From positions 1 through 61,222 of the forward strand of contig JAPHSS010000021.1 of NCBI GenBank assembly GCA_026195255.1: a stretch of 61,222 nucleotides of DNA, given 5' to 3'. Each line of letters opens with the position of its first letter. Position 1 is the stretch's first letter. Below the pieces are notes generated by a model, which worked only from the letters and a program-made list of their open reading frames with translations, made no database searches and was not told the DNA's origin. Origin of the DNA: Gammaproteobacteria bacterium. GTDB taxonomy: Bacteria; Pseudomonadota; Gammaproteobacteria; SZUA-229. A program made the position numbers and the translations under genes. This document shows, piece by piece, positions 7,316-14,365 of the stretch.

Positions 7316-7641
7316 GGAGTTCTGGGGACACGATACTTAATTATCTAAACAATAATCACCATTAAAATTGACTGATTTAACAACGTGTACGTTGTAGAGT
7401 TTTAATATCAACAATCCGTTGATATCCGAAAATACTCGGAGAGGGTAATTTCCAAAAGGTCTGCTTTCCTGTTCAAATCGACCATATCTTATGAAAAAAC
7501 AATTGCACCGTGGTTTGGATTGCGTAGTGGTCTCTGATGACCACATAGCGGGCATCTGAGAAATGAAGCTGTAAGGGTGAAATCGACTCATACCAGACTG
7601 TTGACTGTTTTAGTAATTATGTATTGTGTCCCCAGAACTCC
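7316..7641. mobile_element. MITE-like element, complete copy A (326 bp)
   Basis: The ends are perfect 16-bp terminal inverted repeats, GGAGTTCTGGGGACAC and GTGTCCCCAGAACTCC. The interior is about 90% alike, by eye, to copy B at 12962-13282. An 84-codon frame on the minus strand (7591-7337) is not preserved in copy B, so the element is probably non-coding. The sequence left of it repeats GGAGTTCTGG (7308-7317) and the sequence right of it contains a second, degenerate GTGTCCCCAAAACTCC end, as if elements had inserted into each other. It carries no transposase. Confidence 0.8.
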
Positions 7642-7709
7642 AGTGTCCCCAAAACTCCCAGAACTCACACCATCTTTAACTTATTGATATTTCAGTAAGT
7701 TTTTCATCT

Positions 7710-7734
7710 AAGCCGCACTTGTTGCGGCTTTTTT
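7710..7734 (+). terminator. Terminator-like hairpin upstream of parDE
   Basis: AAGCCGCA and TGCGGCTT pair around CTTGT and are followed by T residues. A diverged version of this hairpin with the same flanks occurs at 9386-9410 behind the tRNA-Leu 3' fragment. Confidence 0.7.
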
Positions 7735-7867
7735 GTGTCTGAGTTTTTGTTACACATAGCAATTTATAAATATGGTAAATGTAACTTATTGTTTTATTAG
7801 TTGATACTAAAAGGCTATGAGGCTCTGCCAGGTATCGTCTTGATCTGTATTTGTTTTTAAACGAATA

Positions 7868-7888
7868 TTGTATTAATATCTAATACAA
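7868..7888. promoter_or_regulatory. Inverted-repeat operator of parDE
   Basis: TTGTATTA and TAATACAA form 8-bp arms separated by five bases, about 23 bases before the parD start codon. ParD-type antitoxins autoregulate through such sites. Confidence 0.6.
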
Positions 7889-7910
7889 TTGTATTTTAGA
7901 GGATAAGACT

Positions 7911-8159
7911 ATGGCCAGGAATACATCGGTTACATTAGGCGAGCATTTTGATGAATTTGTGATCAGCAAAATAAATGAAGGACGTTTTCAATCTGTTAGC
8001 GAAGTAGTGAGGGCAGGCCTTCGTAAACTTGAAGAAGATGAAACTAAACTAAATGTACTTAGAGCTAAGTTGCTGGCTGGTGAAGAGAGTGAAGCAATTG
8101 AAAATTTTGATGGTGATAAATTCATATCAAAATTACATAAAAAACACGTTAAAAAATAG
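7911..8159 (+). CDS. parD: ParD-family antitoxin
   Basis: An 82-residue ribbon-helix-helix antitoxin of the CopG/ParD type. The N-terminus NTSVTLGEHFDEFVISKINEGRFQS and VSEVVRAGLRKLEEDE is the characteristic DNA-binding fold followed by the toxin-binding helix. AGAGG precedes the ATG. It shares one base with the downstream toxin gene (TAG/GTG). The family protein neutralises ParE and represses the operon, here probably through the inverted repeat at 7868-7888. The partner is intact, so the pair may be active. Confidence 0.93.
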   Translation: MARNTSVTLGEHFDEFVISKINEGRFQSVSEVVRAGLRKLEEDETKLNVLRAKLLAGEESEAIENFDGDKFISKLHKKHVKK

Positions 8160-8449
8160 TGGCTGTTTATACGCTTAGAAAACTCGCTGAAAATGATTTG
8201 GAAAAAATATGGTCATACACATATGAGGAGTGGGGGCTAGTTCAGGCCGATAGTTATTTGCAATCGTTGATTTCACGCTTTGATTGGTTAGCTGATTCTC
8301 CACATTCTGGCCGGAAGCGAGATGATATTAAAACAGGTTACTACTGTTTTCCTGAAGGCATGCATTTGATTTTCTATACCATTCATAAAAGCAAAATTAA
8401 TATCATTGGTATTCCTCATCAGAGTATGGATATAGTCAGTCATCTTTAG
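8159..8449 (+). CDS. parE: ParE-family toxin
   Basis: A 96-residue RelE/ParE-superfamily toxin starting at a GTG that overlaps the parD stop codon. Typical family sequence is visible: YTLRKLAENDLEKIWSYT at the start, then WLADSPHSGRKRDDI and the conserved strand EGMHLIFYTIHKSKINIIGI. Characterised ParE toxins poison DNA gyrase; whether this one does is inferred only from family membership. It forms a complete TA pair with the preceding gene. Confidence 0.92.
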   Translation: MAVYTLRKLAENDLEKIWSYTYEEWGLVQADSYLQSLISRFDWLADSPHSGRKRDDIKTGYYCFPEGMHLIFYTIHKSKINIIGIPHQSMDIVSHL

Positions 8450-8539
8450 AAATTAAATTTGAAGTTATAAAGTGTTTAAGAAAGTGCGTAACAAAAAACT
8501 ATAGAAATTAGTAACTATTTGATTATAAACAACCTAAAA

Positions 8540-8629
8540 ATGGCCAGTGTTTATTTAGGTTATAGCGACAAAGAGTTAAATATTGCAGTAAAGCAAAAGA
8601 GTCTATTTGAGGTAGAGAATAATGGATAA
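8540..8629 (+). pseudogene. C-terminal remnant of a RelE/HigB-like toxin
   Basis: A 29-codon frame (ASVYLGYSDKELNIAVKQ, ending LFEVENNG) looks like the last part of a RelE/HigB-type toxin, the part normally encoded just before a HigA-like antitoxin. It overlaps the following antitoxin gene by 8 bases, as intact pairs often do. The preceding sequence does not extend the frame convincingly, so the toxin has lost most of its coding region. Confidence 0.55.
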
Positions 8630-8951
8630 ATCAATATTAGAAGTAATGCACGAATCAGCTAAGGACATGAGCGATATAGGGCTAATGGATAAGCAGACTA
8701 TGCGTGAATTTGATTCCCTGTGTCTTCCTAAAGTAAAAGAATACACCCCGGCCCAGATTAAAAAAATACGGATCCAGAATAGAGCTAGTCAGGCTGTTTT
8801 TGCCATGTACTTAAATACAGGTGTTGAGAGTGTCAGAAAATGGGAAGCAACAGGTGCAACCCGTAAACGGCCTAATGGTGCAGCGCTAAAACTAATTAGT
8901 TTGGTAGAGAAGTACGGCCTTGATATATTGGCAGAACAGGAAACGGCATAA
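8622..8951 (+). CDS. HigA/NadS-like HTH antitoxin
   Basis: A 109-residue XRE-type DNA-binding protein. The helix-turn-helix is in YTPAQIKKIRIQNRASQAVF followed by AMYLNTGVESVRKWEATGA, and the tail contains ALKLISLVEKYGLDIL. This is the architecture of HigA-type antitoxins encoded downstream of RelE/HigB toxins. Only a fragment of such a toxin remains upstream (8540-8629), so it is probably an orphan antitoxin or a stand-alone regulator. Confidence 0.8.
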   Translation: MDKSILEVMHESAKDMSDIGLMDKQTMREFDSLCLPKVKEYTPAQIKKIRIQNRASQAVFAMYLNTGVESVRKWEATGATRKRPNGAALKLISLVEKYGLDILAEQETA

Positions 8952-9290
8952 TTTCAGGTTGCGCGTGAAGAGTGATATCAAAAATGGGTTTAATGTTCGT
9001 TATATTTTTCGATAGTACCTACGTATAGAACTGGCTATTTAGCATTCTAAAAGGTCCATATGGTTGTGTGCAGTTTTTTGTACTGTACGATATAAACAGA
9101 GGTAGGAATTGGTCGCTGATGCTTGTTATTCTGGCTGTCTATGCCTATTATTTTTATAATTTTTACGTAGTATTTTAGGTAAAAATCATTCCGTAAATAA
9201 AGCTCCAATATACGCAGAATCAATCACTTACAGGCCTGTTTTACCGTAAATGATACGGGTAACTTATTGATTTATAAGGAATAACCAGCT

Positions 9291-9345
9291 GACTTAAAAT
9301 TCCTCGCCTTCACGGGCGAGCCGGTTCGATTCCTGCCCTGGGCAC
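9291..9345 (+). repeat. tRNA-Leu(UAA) 3'-half duplicate, putative attachment site
   Basis: The 55 bp from GACTTAAAAT through CCTCGCCTTCACGGGCG to CCCTGGGCACC repeat the 3' half of the tRNA-Leu gene with about four substitutions. The copy begins in the anticodon stem and reads straight through the loop, so it matches the spliced exon junction and contains no trace of the intron. Direct repetition of a tRNA 3' part on both sides of an accessory segment (5373-9290) is the signature of tyrosine-recombinase integration. No integrase gene remains. Confidence 0.8.
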
Positions 9346-9564
9346 CTTAAAATAGCTTATTAATCAATAAGTTACATTAAGAAGTCGCGCTGGTTGCGGC
9401 TTTTTTTGTGCCTGGGCTATTTGTTACAAATAAACAAAATATGTAAATTAGTTGGTGTAACTCTTTGTTTTAATAGGCAATACAAAGGGACTATGCAGTC
9501 CCTGAAAATCGAACCAATAAAGAATGGGTAAAGGCGAGGCTGAAATTGGAATAGTCTTCTGTAC

Positions 9565-9623
9565 TAGACTAGTATACTGGTCTATTATATTGCTTTCGCA
9601 GTATAGACTAGTATACTAGTCTA
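9565..9623. promoter_or_regulatory. Paired palindromic operators of the Phd/VapC module
   Basis: TAGACTAGTATACTAGTCTA at 9604-9623 is a perfect 20-bp palindrome. A copy with one change (TAGACTAGTATACTGGTCTA) lies at 9565-9584, 39 bp away centre to centre. The pair precedes the antitoxin gene by about 20 bp, the usual place for cooperative TA autorepression. Confidence 0.8.
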
Positions 9624-9643
9624 TATATTGTAGGAGAGTTACC

Positions 9644-9883
9644 ATGTTAGAAGAAATCGGTTCATATGACGCTAAAACAAAATTGCCTGAAATACTACGG
9701 CGAGTAGAAGGTGGCGAAGCCTTTACCATTACAAATCGAGGCAAACCTATTGCTGATCTTATCCCTAGTCGAGTAGGTGATCAGCAAAAAACAGAAGCTG
9801 CCATCAATAATATCTTAAAGGCTAAAAGGCACACTGTTACAGATGAAGAGCTGGACGAGTTAAAAGAAAGTGGCCGTAAATGA
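9644..9883 (+). CDS. Phd/YefM-family antitoxin
   Basis: A 79-residue antitoxin. The N-terminal Phd fold reads IGSYDAKTKLPEILRRVEGGE and then FTITNRGKPIADLIPS; the C-terminal tail (residues 50-79) is charged and presumably binds the toxin. AGGAGAG precedes the ATG. It overlaps the following PIN-domain toxin gene by four bases (ATGA) and lies behind two strong palindromic operators. Phd-type antitoxins pair with either Doc or PIN toxins; here the partner is a PIN protein. Confidence 0.93.
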   Translation: MLEEIGSYDAKTKLPEILRRVEGGEAFTITNRGKPIADLIPSRVGDQQKTEAAINNILKAKRHTVTDEELDELKESGRK

Positions 9884-10305
9884 CAGATTTTGTACTGGAT
9901 AATTCGGTGTCTATGCGTTGGTTGCTAGTAAGTGGGAAAGCTGCGGATCAAAGATATGCTGAAGCAGTTTTAAAAAGTCTGGCGGTTACAGATGCATTGG
10001 TTCCTAATCTTTGGCATCTTGAAGCTACCAATGTATTGCTGGGTGCTGAAAAGCGGCATGAAGTTGATGCGGGTGAAATTGAAGGGTTTATTGCACAGTT
10101 AGAAAACTTACCCTTACATGTTGATTCGTTAACCTCGCATCAAGCATTCAGTCGAATCATGGCATTATCTAGAATATATAAACTCAGCAGTTATGATGCA
10201 GCCTATCTTGAGCTTGCCATACGAGAAGGGCTGCCATTGGCGACACTTGATAAAGCTCTTAGAAAATCTGCAAAAAAAGCGGGTGTTGATCTTTATTTGA
10301 AATAA
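9880..10305 (+). CDS. vapC: VapC-type PIN-domain toxin
   Basis: A 141-residue PIN ribonuclease. Acidic residues expected in the metal site are visible: the first Asp in FVLDNSVSMRW, the Glu in LWHLEATNVLL, and the C-terminal Asp pair in LSSYDAAYLELA and LATLDKALRKSA. VapC toxins cleave RNA, commonly initiator tRNA or rRNA; the target cannot be told here. It overlaps its antitoxin by four bases and seems complete. Confidence 0.92.
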   Translation: MTDFVLDNSVSMRWLLVSGKAADQRYAEAVLKSLAVTDALVPNLWHLEATNVLLGAEKRHEVDAGEIEGFIAQLENLPLHVDSLTSHQAFSRIMALSRIYKLSSYDAAYLELAIREGLPLATLDKALRKSAKKAGVDLYLK

Positions 10306-10335
10306 AGATAGCTGCAAAAGATACGCAAAAAATAC

Positions 10336-10398
10336 GGGGTCAAGTCTTGTCTTTTGCCTTTGTTTTAAAACTCCGAAGCAAAAAACAAGACCTGATCC
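10336..10398. repeat. Imperfect inverted repeat, REPIN-like
   Basis: GGGGTCAAGTCTTGTCTTTTGC and GCAAAAAACAAGACCTGATCC are imperfect inverted arms around a 20-base centre. The arm motif GGGGTCA-AGTCTT resembles the GGGGTCAGGTCTTTCC sequences that flank the transposase remnant at 28.3 kb. It lies between convergent vapC and the lipoprotein gene and could also act as a two-way terminator. Confidence 0.55.
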
Positions 10399-10442
10399 TG
10401 GAACCCTATAGTTGCCGCTTATAGTAAAAGAAGGCAGTATAA

Positions 10443-11555
10443 TTACCTCAGCTCGTATACCTTCACAATACTCTCACCAGTTAAAAACTCTACTGTACCA
10501 AGATACTTATTGTCTGATGACACTTCTAAATCTGTAATCATGTTTTCTGAATCAAATATTTTTGTTAGTGTTTTACTGCTTAAATCAGCTTTATATAAAC
10601 CTGATTTTGTGCTGCCTAGCCAAACTTGATTGTTATTGTCTTTTTCACAGCTGTGAATATGGTCGTTATCAATATGCCATTTATGAGTGATATTTAGTTT
10701 GTCATCGAGTAAAACTATGTCGCCATTAAACAAATTAACTAATACTCCGTTATTATCGACTGCTGTCCAGCAGGTTAAACGCGAATCGGGTTCGTAGCTG
10801 TATAACAAATCATTATTTTTAACACTGAACAAGCCAAGTGTCTTTGCTCGGTAACCGCCTTGCTCAACTATGAACTTAGCATTGTAACTTGCATAGTAGT
10901 TGTTATCGTTGCGAAATTTTACTTTTTCTAAGTTACTTATCCTGTTTGTTGATATATCAATGTTTTTGTCGTTAACTGGAACAATAGCAGCACCAAACTG
11001 ATGTTCGCTCTTTATGAAATATTGCTTGTTTTCTGAAAAGTCGAAGCTGCCAGGGTTAATCTCTTCACCAGAATGTCTAATTTTTTTATAGTCATCAAGT
11101 GACCATAATGAGCCATCAAAATAAAAGATATTGTCATTAGATGAAATGCCACTTAACTTACTAAGTTGTTTGGCATTAAATTGATTAAGTAAAGACCAGT
11201 TTTTTGTATCCCATACCTGAGCTGACATGTCTGTAGCCAGAATAAATTGTTTACCGCTTTTAGTTGCAGCACTTAAGGTGATCATTGAGTCGGGTGTTTT
11301 AAGATTTTTAACAATGTTATTGTTATTTAAGTTAACGATAAATATATCAGATGAGTCAGCAATGGCTAATAAGTTATTAGCATTGACGAAAGTAACTTTT
11401 TGACTAGCGTATGCCTGTTTTTCATAAATCAGTTTATAGTTAGCTGTGGTTTTTAACGTTGGTGATGTTTTGATATTCGTAACATTATAAACGCAGCCGG
11501 TAGTTATTAAGCTAATAATTAATAACAGGTACTTTATATTTAAAGCGTATTTCAT
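10443..11555 (-). CDS. Predicted lipoprotein with beta-propeller-like repeats
   Basis: A 370-residue protein with a lipoprotein signal peptide: hydrophobic core LLLIISL and lipobox ITTGC with the lipidated Cys at 21. The mature part has WD40-like strand patterns (NNLLAIADSSDIFIVNLNN, SAQVWDTKNWSLLNQF, DNNNQVWLGSTKSGLYKADL, NKYLGTVEFLTG), suggesting a six- or seven-bladed propeller. I do not recognise a named family. It lies 45 bases after the decayed papain-like gene on the same strand, so it may have been the immunity or accessory protein of that gene; this is inference. Confidence 0.75.
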   Translation of the reverse strand: MKYALNIKYLLLIISLITTGCVYNVTNIKTSPTLKTTANYKLIYEKQAYASQKVTFVNANNLLAIADSSDIFIVNLNNNNIVKNLKTPDSMITLSAATKSGKQFILATDMSAQVWDTKNWSLLNQFNAKQLSKLSGISSNDNIFYFDGSLWSLDDYKKIRHSGEEINPGSFDFSENKQYFIKSEHQFGAAIVPVNDKNIDISTNRISNLEKVKFRNDNNYYASYNAKFIVEQGGYRAKTLGLFSVKNNDLLYSYEPDSRLTCWTAVDNNGVLVNLFNGDIVLLDDKLNITHKWHIDNDHIHSCEKDNNNQVWLGSTKSGLYKADLSSKTLTKIFDSENMITDLEVSSDNKYLGTVEFLTGESIVKVYELR

Positions 11556-11600
11556 TGTTATATTTGTCTCTATTATGTTTTTTTAGTGTGCTGTAATTTA

Positions 11601-12565
11601 TCAGCGCTTAACTTTTATATAACCGTAAAACCCATTTAGAAAGTATGATAACCTGGCTTCCTGTGTTGAACTTATTTTACTTGTTACAGGTACGCTTTGT
11701 TTGCCCCATGTAAAAGCATCTAACAAAACTCTATCAAATGTTTCAGTCGACACATCATCATCTTCATCGTCTAAAAATGCTGCCGTTTTAATATCACTGA
11801 TTTGTTTTTTTATACTGCTAATTGTCGACTGGCTTATGATGCTTGCCGGGCCATGTGTTTTAGTTTTTTATTATATTTTCGTATTTTAACATCAGAGTTC
11901 ATAACTACCCAATGATTGGGGAAAAATGAACTACCTGATTTATACTTAAAGGGGTAAAAAATATCCGCATCAACAAATAAGCAAATTGTGTAACCACTGC
12001 TATAATCATTTTGCGCTTTTAAGAGTGTTTCTAAACCTTTATTGCTAATTAAATTAGTGTTATCTACTACATCGGTAAAACCAGCATCGATAAACCACTT
12101 CTTAAGTTTTCCAGGCAACGTTATGCCATCAAACTGCTCATCTGGGTGATCATATTTTGGTTTAATGCTTGAAAGTAATAACCAGTCAACTTCTCTGAGA
12201 GTGGCAGGTTTCAGGTTTTTAGCAGACTATGAAGATTCTAACTTCAGGTCTTTAAAGGTCGTTTTACCATTTGAATATATGTCGATAATGAGTTGTACGT
12301 ATATATCAGGTCTTATTTTGAGCAGTGTAAAAAAGAAAGATGCAGGGCCGCATAGGCTCGATTTTCCTTGAGCTAGAAATCGACCCCGATTATTAATAGA
12401 ATCTTTCATACCATCAACAATCGATTTTTTAGTAAGCAGAGGGTAGTGGGGTGATTTAGTGACAGAACCTTTGCTAAACGAGCTAATGAGTTGTAATGCA
12501 TTTATTTTAGCAGTCTGGTAAATAACAGGCTTTGTACTAGATAATAATAATGATGTTGATGACAC
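11601..12565 (-). pseudogene. Papain-like cysteine hydrolase/effector, broken by nonsense and frameshift
   Basis: Read on the minus strand from 12565, a frame with LCGPASFFFTLLKIRPDIY (Cys at residue 72) stops at a TAG at 12229-12227, then continues in the same frame through TLREVDWLLLSSIKPKY and LPGKLKKWFIDAGFTDVVDN to FFPNHWVVM (His near residue 218). A frameshift in the A-rich stretch near 11850-11865 then moves the tail (THGPASIISQSTISSIKKQ and onward to 11601) to another frame. The CGP...NHW arrangement suggests a papain-like Cys-His hydrolase of the kind found among secreted antibacterial effectors. With two lesions it is presumably inactive, unless a sequencing error or recoding explains them. 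Confidence 0.7.
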
Positions 12566-12961
12566 TTATACGTCCTTATATAGGTTTTTATTTGAAATTA
12601 AGCCCTGACAGCAGATTTGTCTTAATTAATATAAATAATGAGCAAAATAGTAATATCTACTACTGGTAGCTATTAGTAGGTACGTTTCACATAATAAGAG
12701 ATATCAAGGCAGCTGGGTATCAGATTAATCTGAAAATTCTGAGAATGGTGTACTTATCACATATAGCTATATAAGTCAGGTTAACAAATACCTCATCTCA
12801 ATAGCTTCAAATGTCCGCAATACGTCCACATTAGCAGTTATTAATGTTGTTTGATATCAATAACTTAAAGTTAATAAACTCATAAATACTGTGCTAGAAT
12901 CAAAAAGATCAGACAGGTCTTGCGTTTTGCCTATAGTAATTATTTATGATCAGACTCGATT
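12566..12961. other. AT-rich gap left of MITE copy B
   Basis: No frame with coding character and no obvious RNA gene. It presumably contains the promoter of the leftward effector-like pseudogene. Confidence 0.4.
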
Positions 12962-13282
12962 GGAGTTCTGGGAGCACGAACTTAATTATCTAAACAATAA
13001 TCATCATTAAAATTGACTGATTTAGCAACGTGCACTTGTAGAGTTTTAATATCAACAATCCGTTGATATCCGAAAATACTCAGAGAGGCTAGTTTCCAAA
13101 AGGTCTGCTTACCTGGTCAAAACGACCATATCTTATGAAAAATCTGTTGCGCCATGGTTGGTAAGCGTAGTGGTCTCTGAAGACTACATAGCCGACATCT
13201 GAGAAATGAAGCTGTAAGGGTGAAATCGACCCATACCAGACTGTTAACTGTTTTAGTAATTATGTATTGTGTCCCTAGAACT
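12962..13282. mobile_element. MITE-like element, copy B (321 bp)
   Basis: The element begins GGAGTTCTGGGAGCACG and ends GTGTCCCTAGAACT, so its terminal repeats are slightly decayed relative to copy A. The interior follows copy A throughout, with scattered substitutions and small indels. Orientation is the same as copy A. It contains no long reading frame. Confidence 0.8.
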
Positions 13283-13349
13283 ACTATGTTGGCGTGTATT
13301 TACAATACAATACTACATGCTCCCCTTAACTAGATATTAGGCGTTAATT

Positions 13350-13688
13350 TTGAACTCTTTAATCTCACCAGATTATAACTTTGAAGTCTTCTGCTATCAG
13401 GTGATAGGAAAAGACCCGGGACGAATAATAGAAGAAGCTTCTGCAGAAATTACGCGAGCAAAAAGATTACATAAAATGAATACTAGAGACTCTAGTTTTC
13501 GCAAGGGATCAAAAGGCAAATCTTACTGTGAAAAACTACAACATCTCGTTTATACAATGATGAATGGATCAATCCCTACAAATACCCCCCCTGAATTCAA
13601 GTCTGAAATACGACCATTGGTAAAGAGAGTGTTGGAACAATGGGATGTGGGTCAGTTAAGAGCTGAGTTCGAAAACAATGATGACTAA
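13350..13688 (+). CDS. Hypothetical protein, 112 residues
   Basis: A small, soluble, basic-to-neutral protein beginning at a TTG (no good ribosome site); a shorter product from the ATG at codon 43 is possible. Visible stretches include FCYQVIGKDPGRIIEEASAE and a C-terminal helix IRPLVKRVLEQWDVGQLRAEF. I do not recognise the family. It lies alone between a MITE copy and the restriction-modification locus. Real coding status is moderately likely from length and composition only. Confidence 0.45.
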   Translation: MNSLISPDYNFEVFCYQVIGKDPGRIIEEASAEITRAKRLHKMNTRDSSFRKGSKGKSYCEKLQHLVYTMMNGSIPTNTPPEFKSEIRPLVKRVLEQWDVGQLRAEFENNDD

Positions 13689-14365
13689 TAAGGCTCGTGC
13701 AAACAGTGCTTGGTCCGGCCAAACAGCAGCCGATCACTTACTTGTCGTTCTTAATATCAGCTTTCATGAGGAAGAAGGCACTTAGTATTAATTTATCGAG
13801 TTTCCACTATTGGCTGAAAGCAGAAATTAGATAGTATAAGGCTCTACAAAGTTTTATGAGTTTAAAAAATAGATTTGAATCTCACGATAGAGGCTAATAG
13901 CAAGTTGATTATGTGTCGTTGTGGCTCCCGACCAGAATCAATAACCAATCAATTTATTCTCTGGAGTGTCTCAGACTCAAATGTCATACCGAAAACCCTT
14001 ATCATCAGGTTCATCTATTATAAATTCATAATTTTGCGATTTTTATAATGCCTGATTGGAATATGGTGCATAGATAAAGTAGTGCTATCTGTATGTCCTT
14101 CAAAGTCCGTATTAGTATGTGTTAATGCTATATTTTTCAGTGGCTTATTAGAAAAACTTACAGTTTGTGGTAGTATCGAGCGAATAGCGGTGCAAGATGC
14201 ACCAAAAAGCTAATTGGGCATGGAAAGTATAAAAAATAATAATAAATGTTTAAGGTTTAGCATATGTCACCATATCTCGCATAATGGCGTTTAATTAGTG
14301 CCAGCAGTCCTATTTCTAAAACTATTATATACCAATGAATTCATGCATATTTATAGGCGCATTTA
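13689..14365. other. Gap before the type I restriction-modification locus
   Basis: I see no gene, RNA or strong repeat in these 677 bases. The last 150 bases probably hold the hsdM promoter. Confidence 0.4.

Larger units (their letters stand above)
8952..9643. other. Gap holding the island attachment-site remnant and TA operators
   Basis: No gene is visible from 8952 to 9290. The right part holds the tRNA-Leu 3' fragment (9291-9345), a hairpin with T run (9386-9410), and the two operator palindromes of the next TA pair (9565-9623). The sequence from about 9346 to 9520 resembles 7650-7830, with shared blocks such as GCGGCTTTTTT...GTG and a following TTTGTTACA motif. Confidence 0.55.

Noticed and set aside
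7337-7591. 84-codon minus-strand frame inside the MITE-like element
   Set aside because: The frame is not preserved in copy B, which has indels in the same interior, so it is unlikely to encode a protein.
13320-13750. Possible integron gene cassette around the 112-residue hypothetical gene
   Set aside because: ATTAGGC before the gene resembles an attC core, but no paired attC site with the right symmetry follows and no integrase is present.
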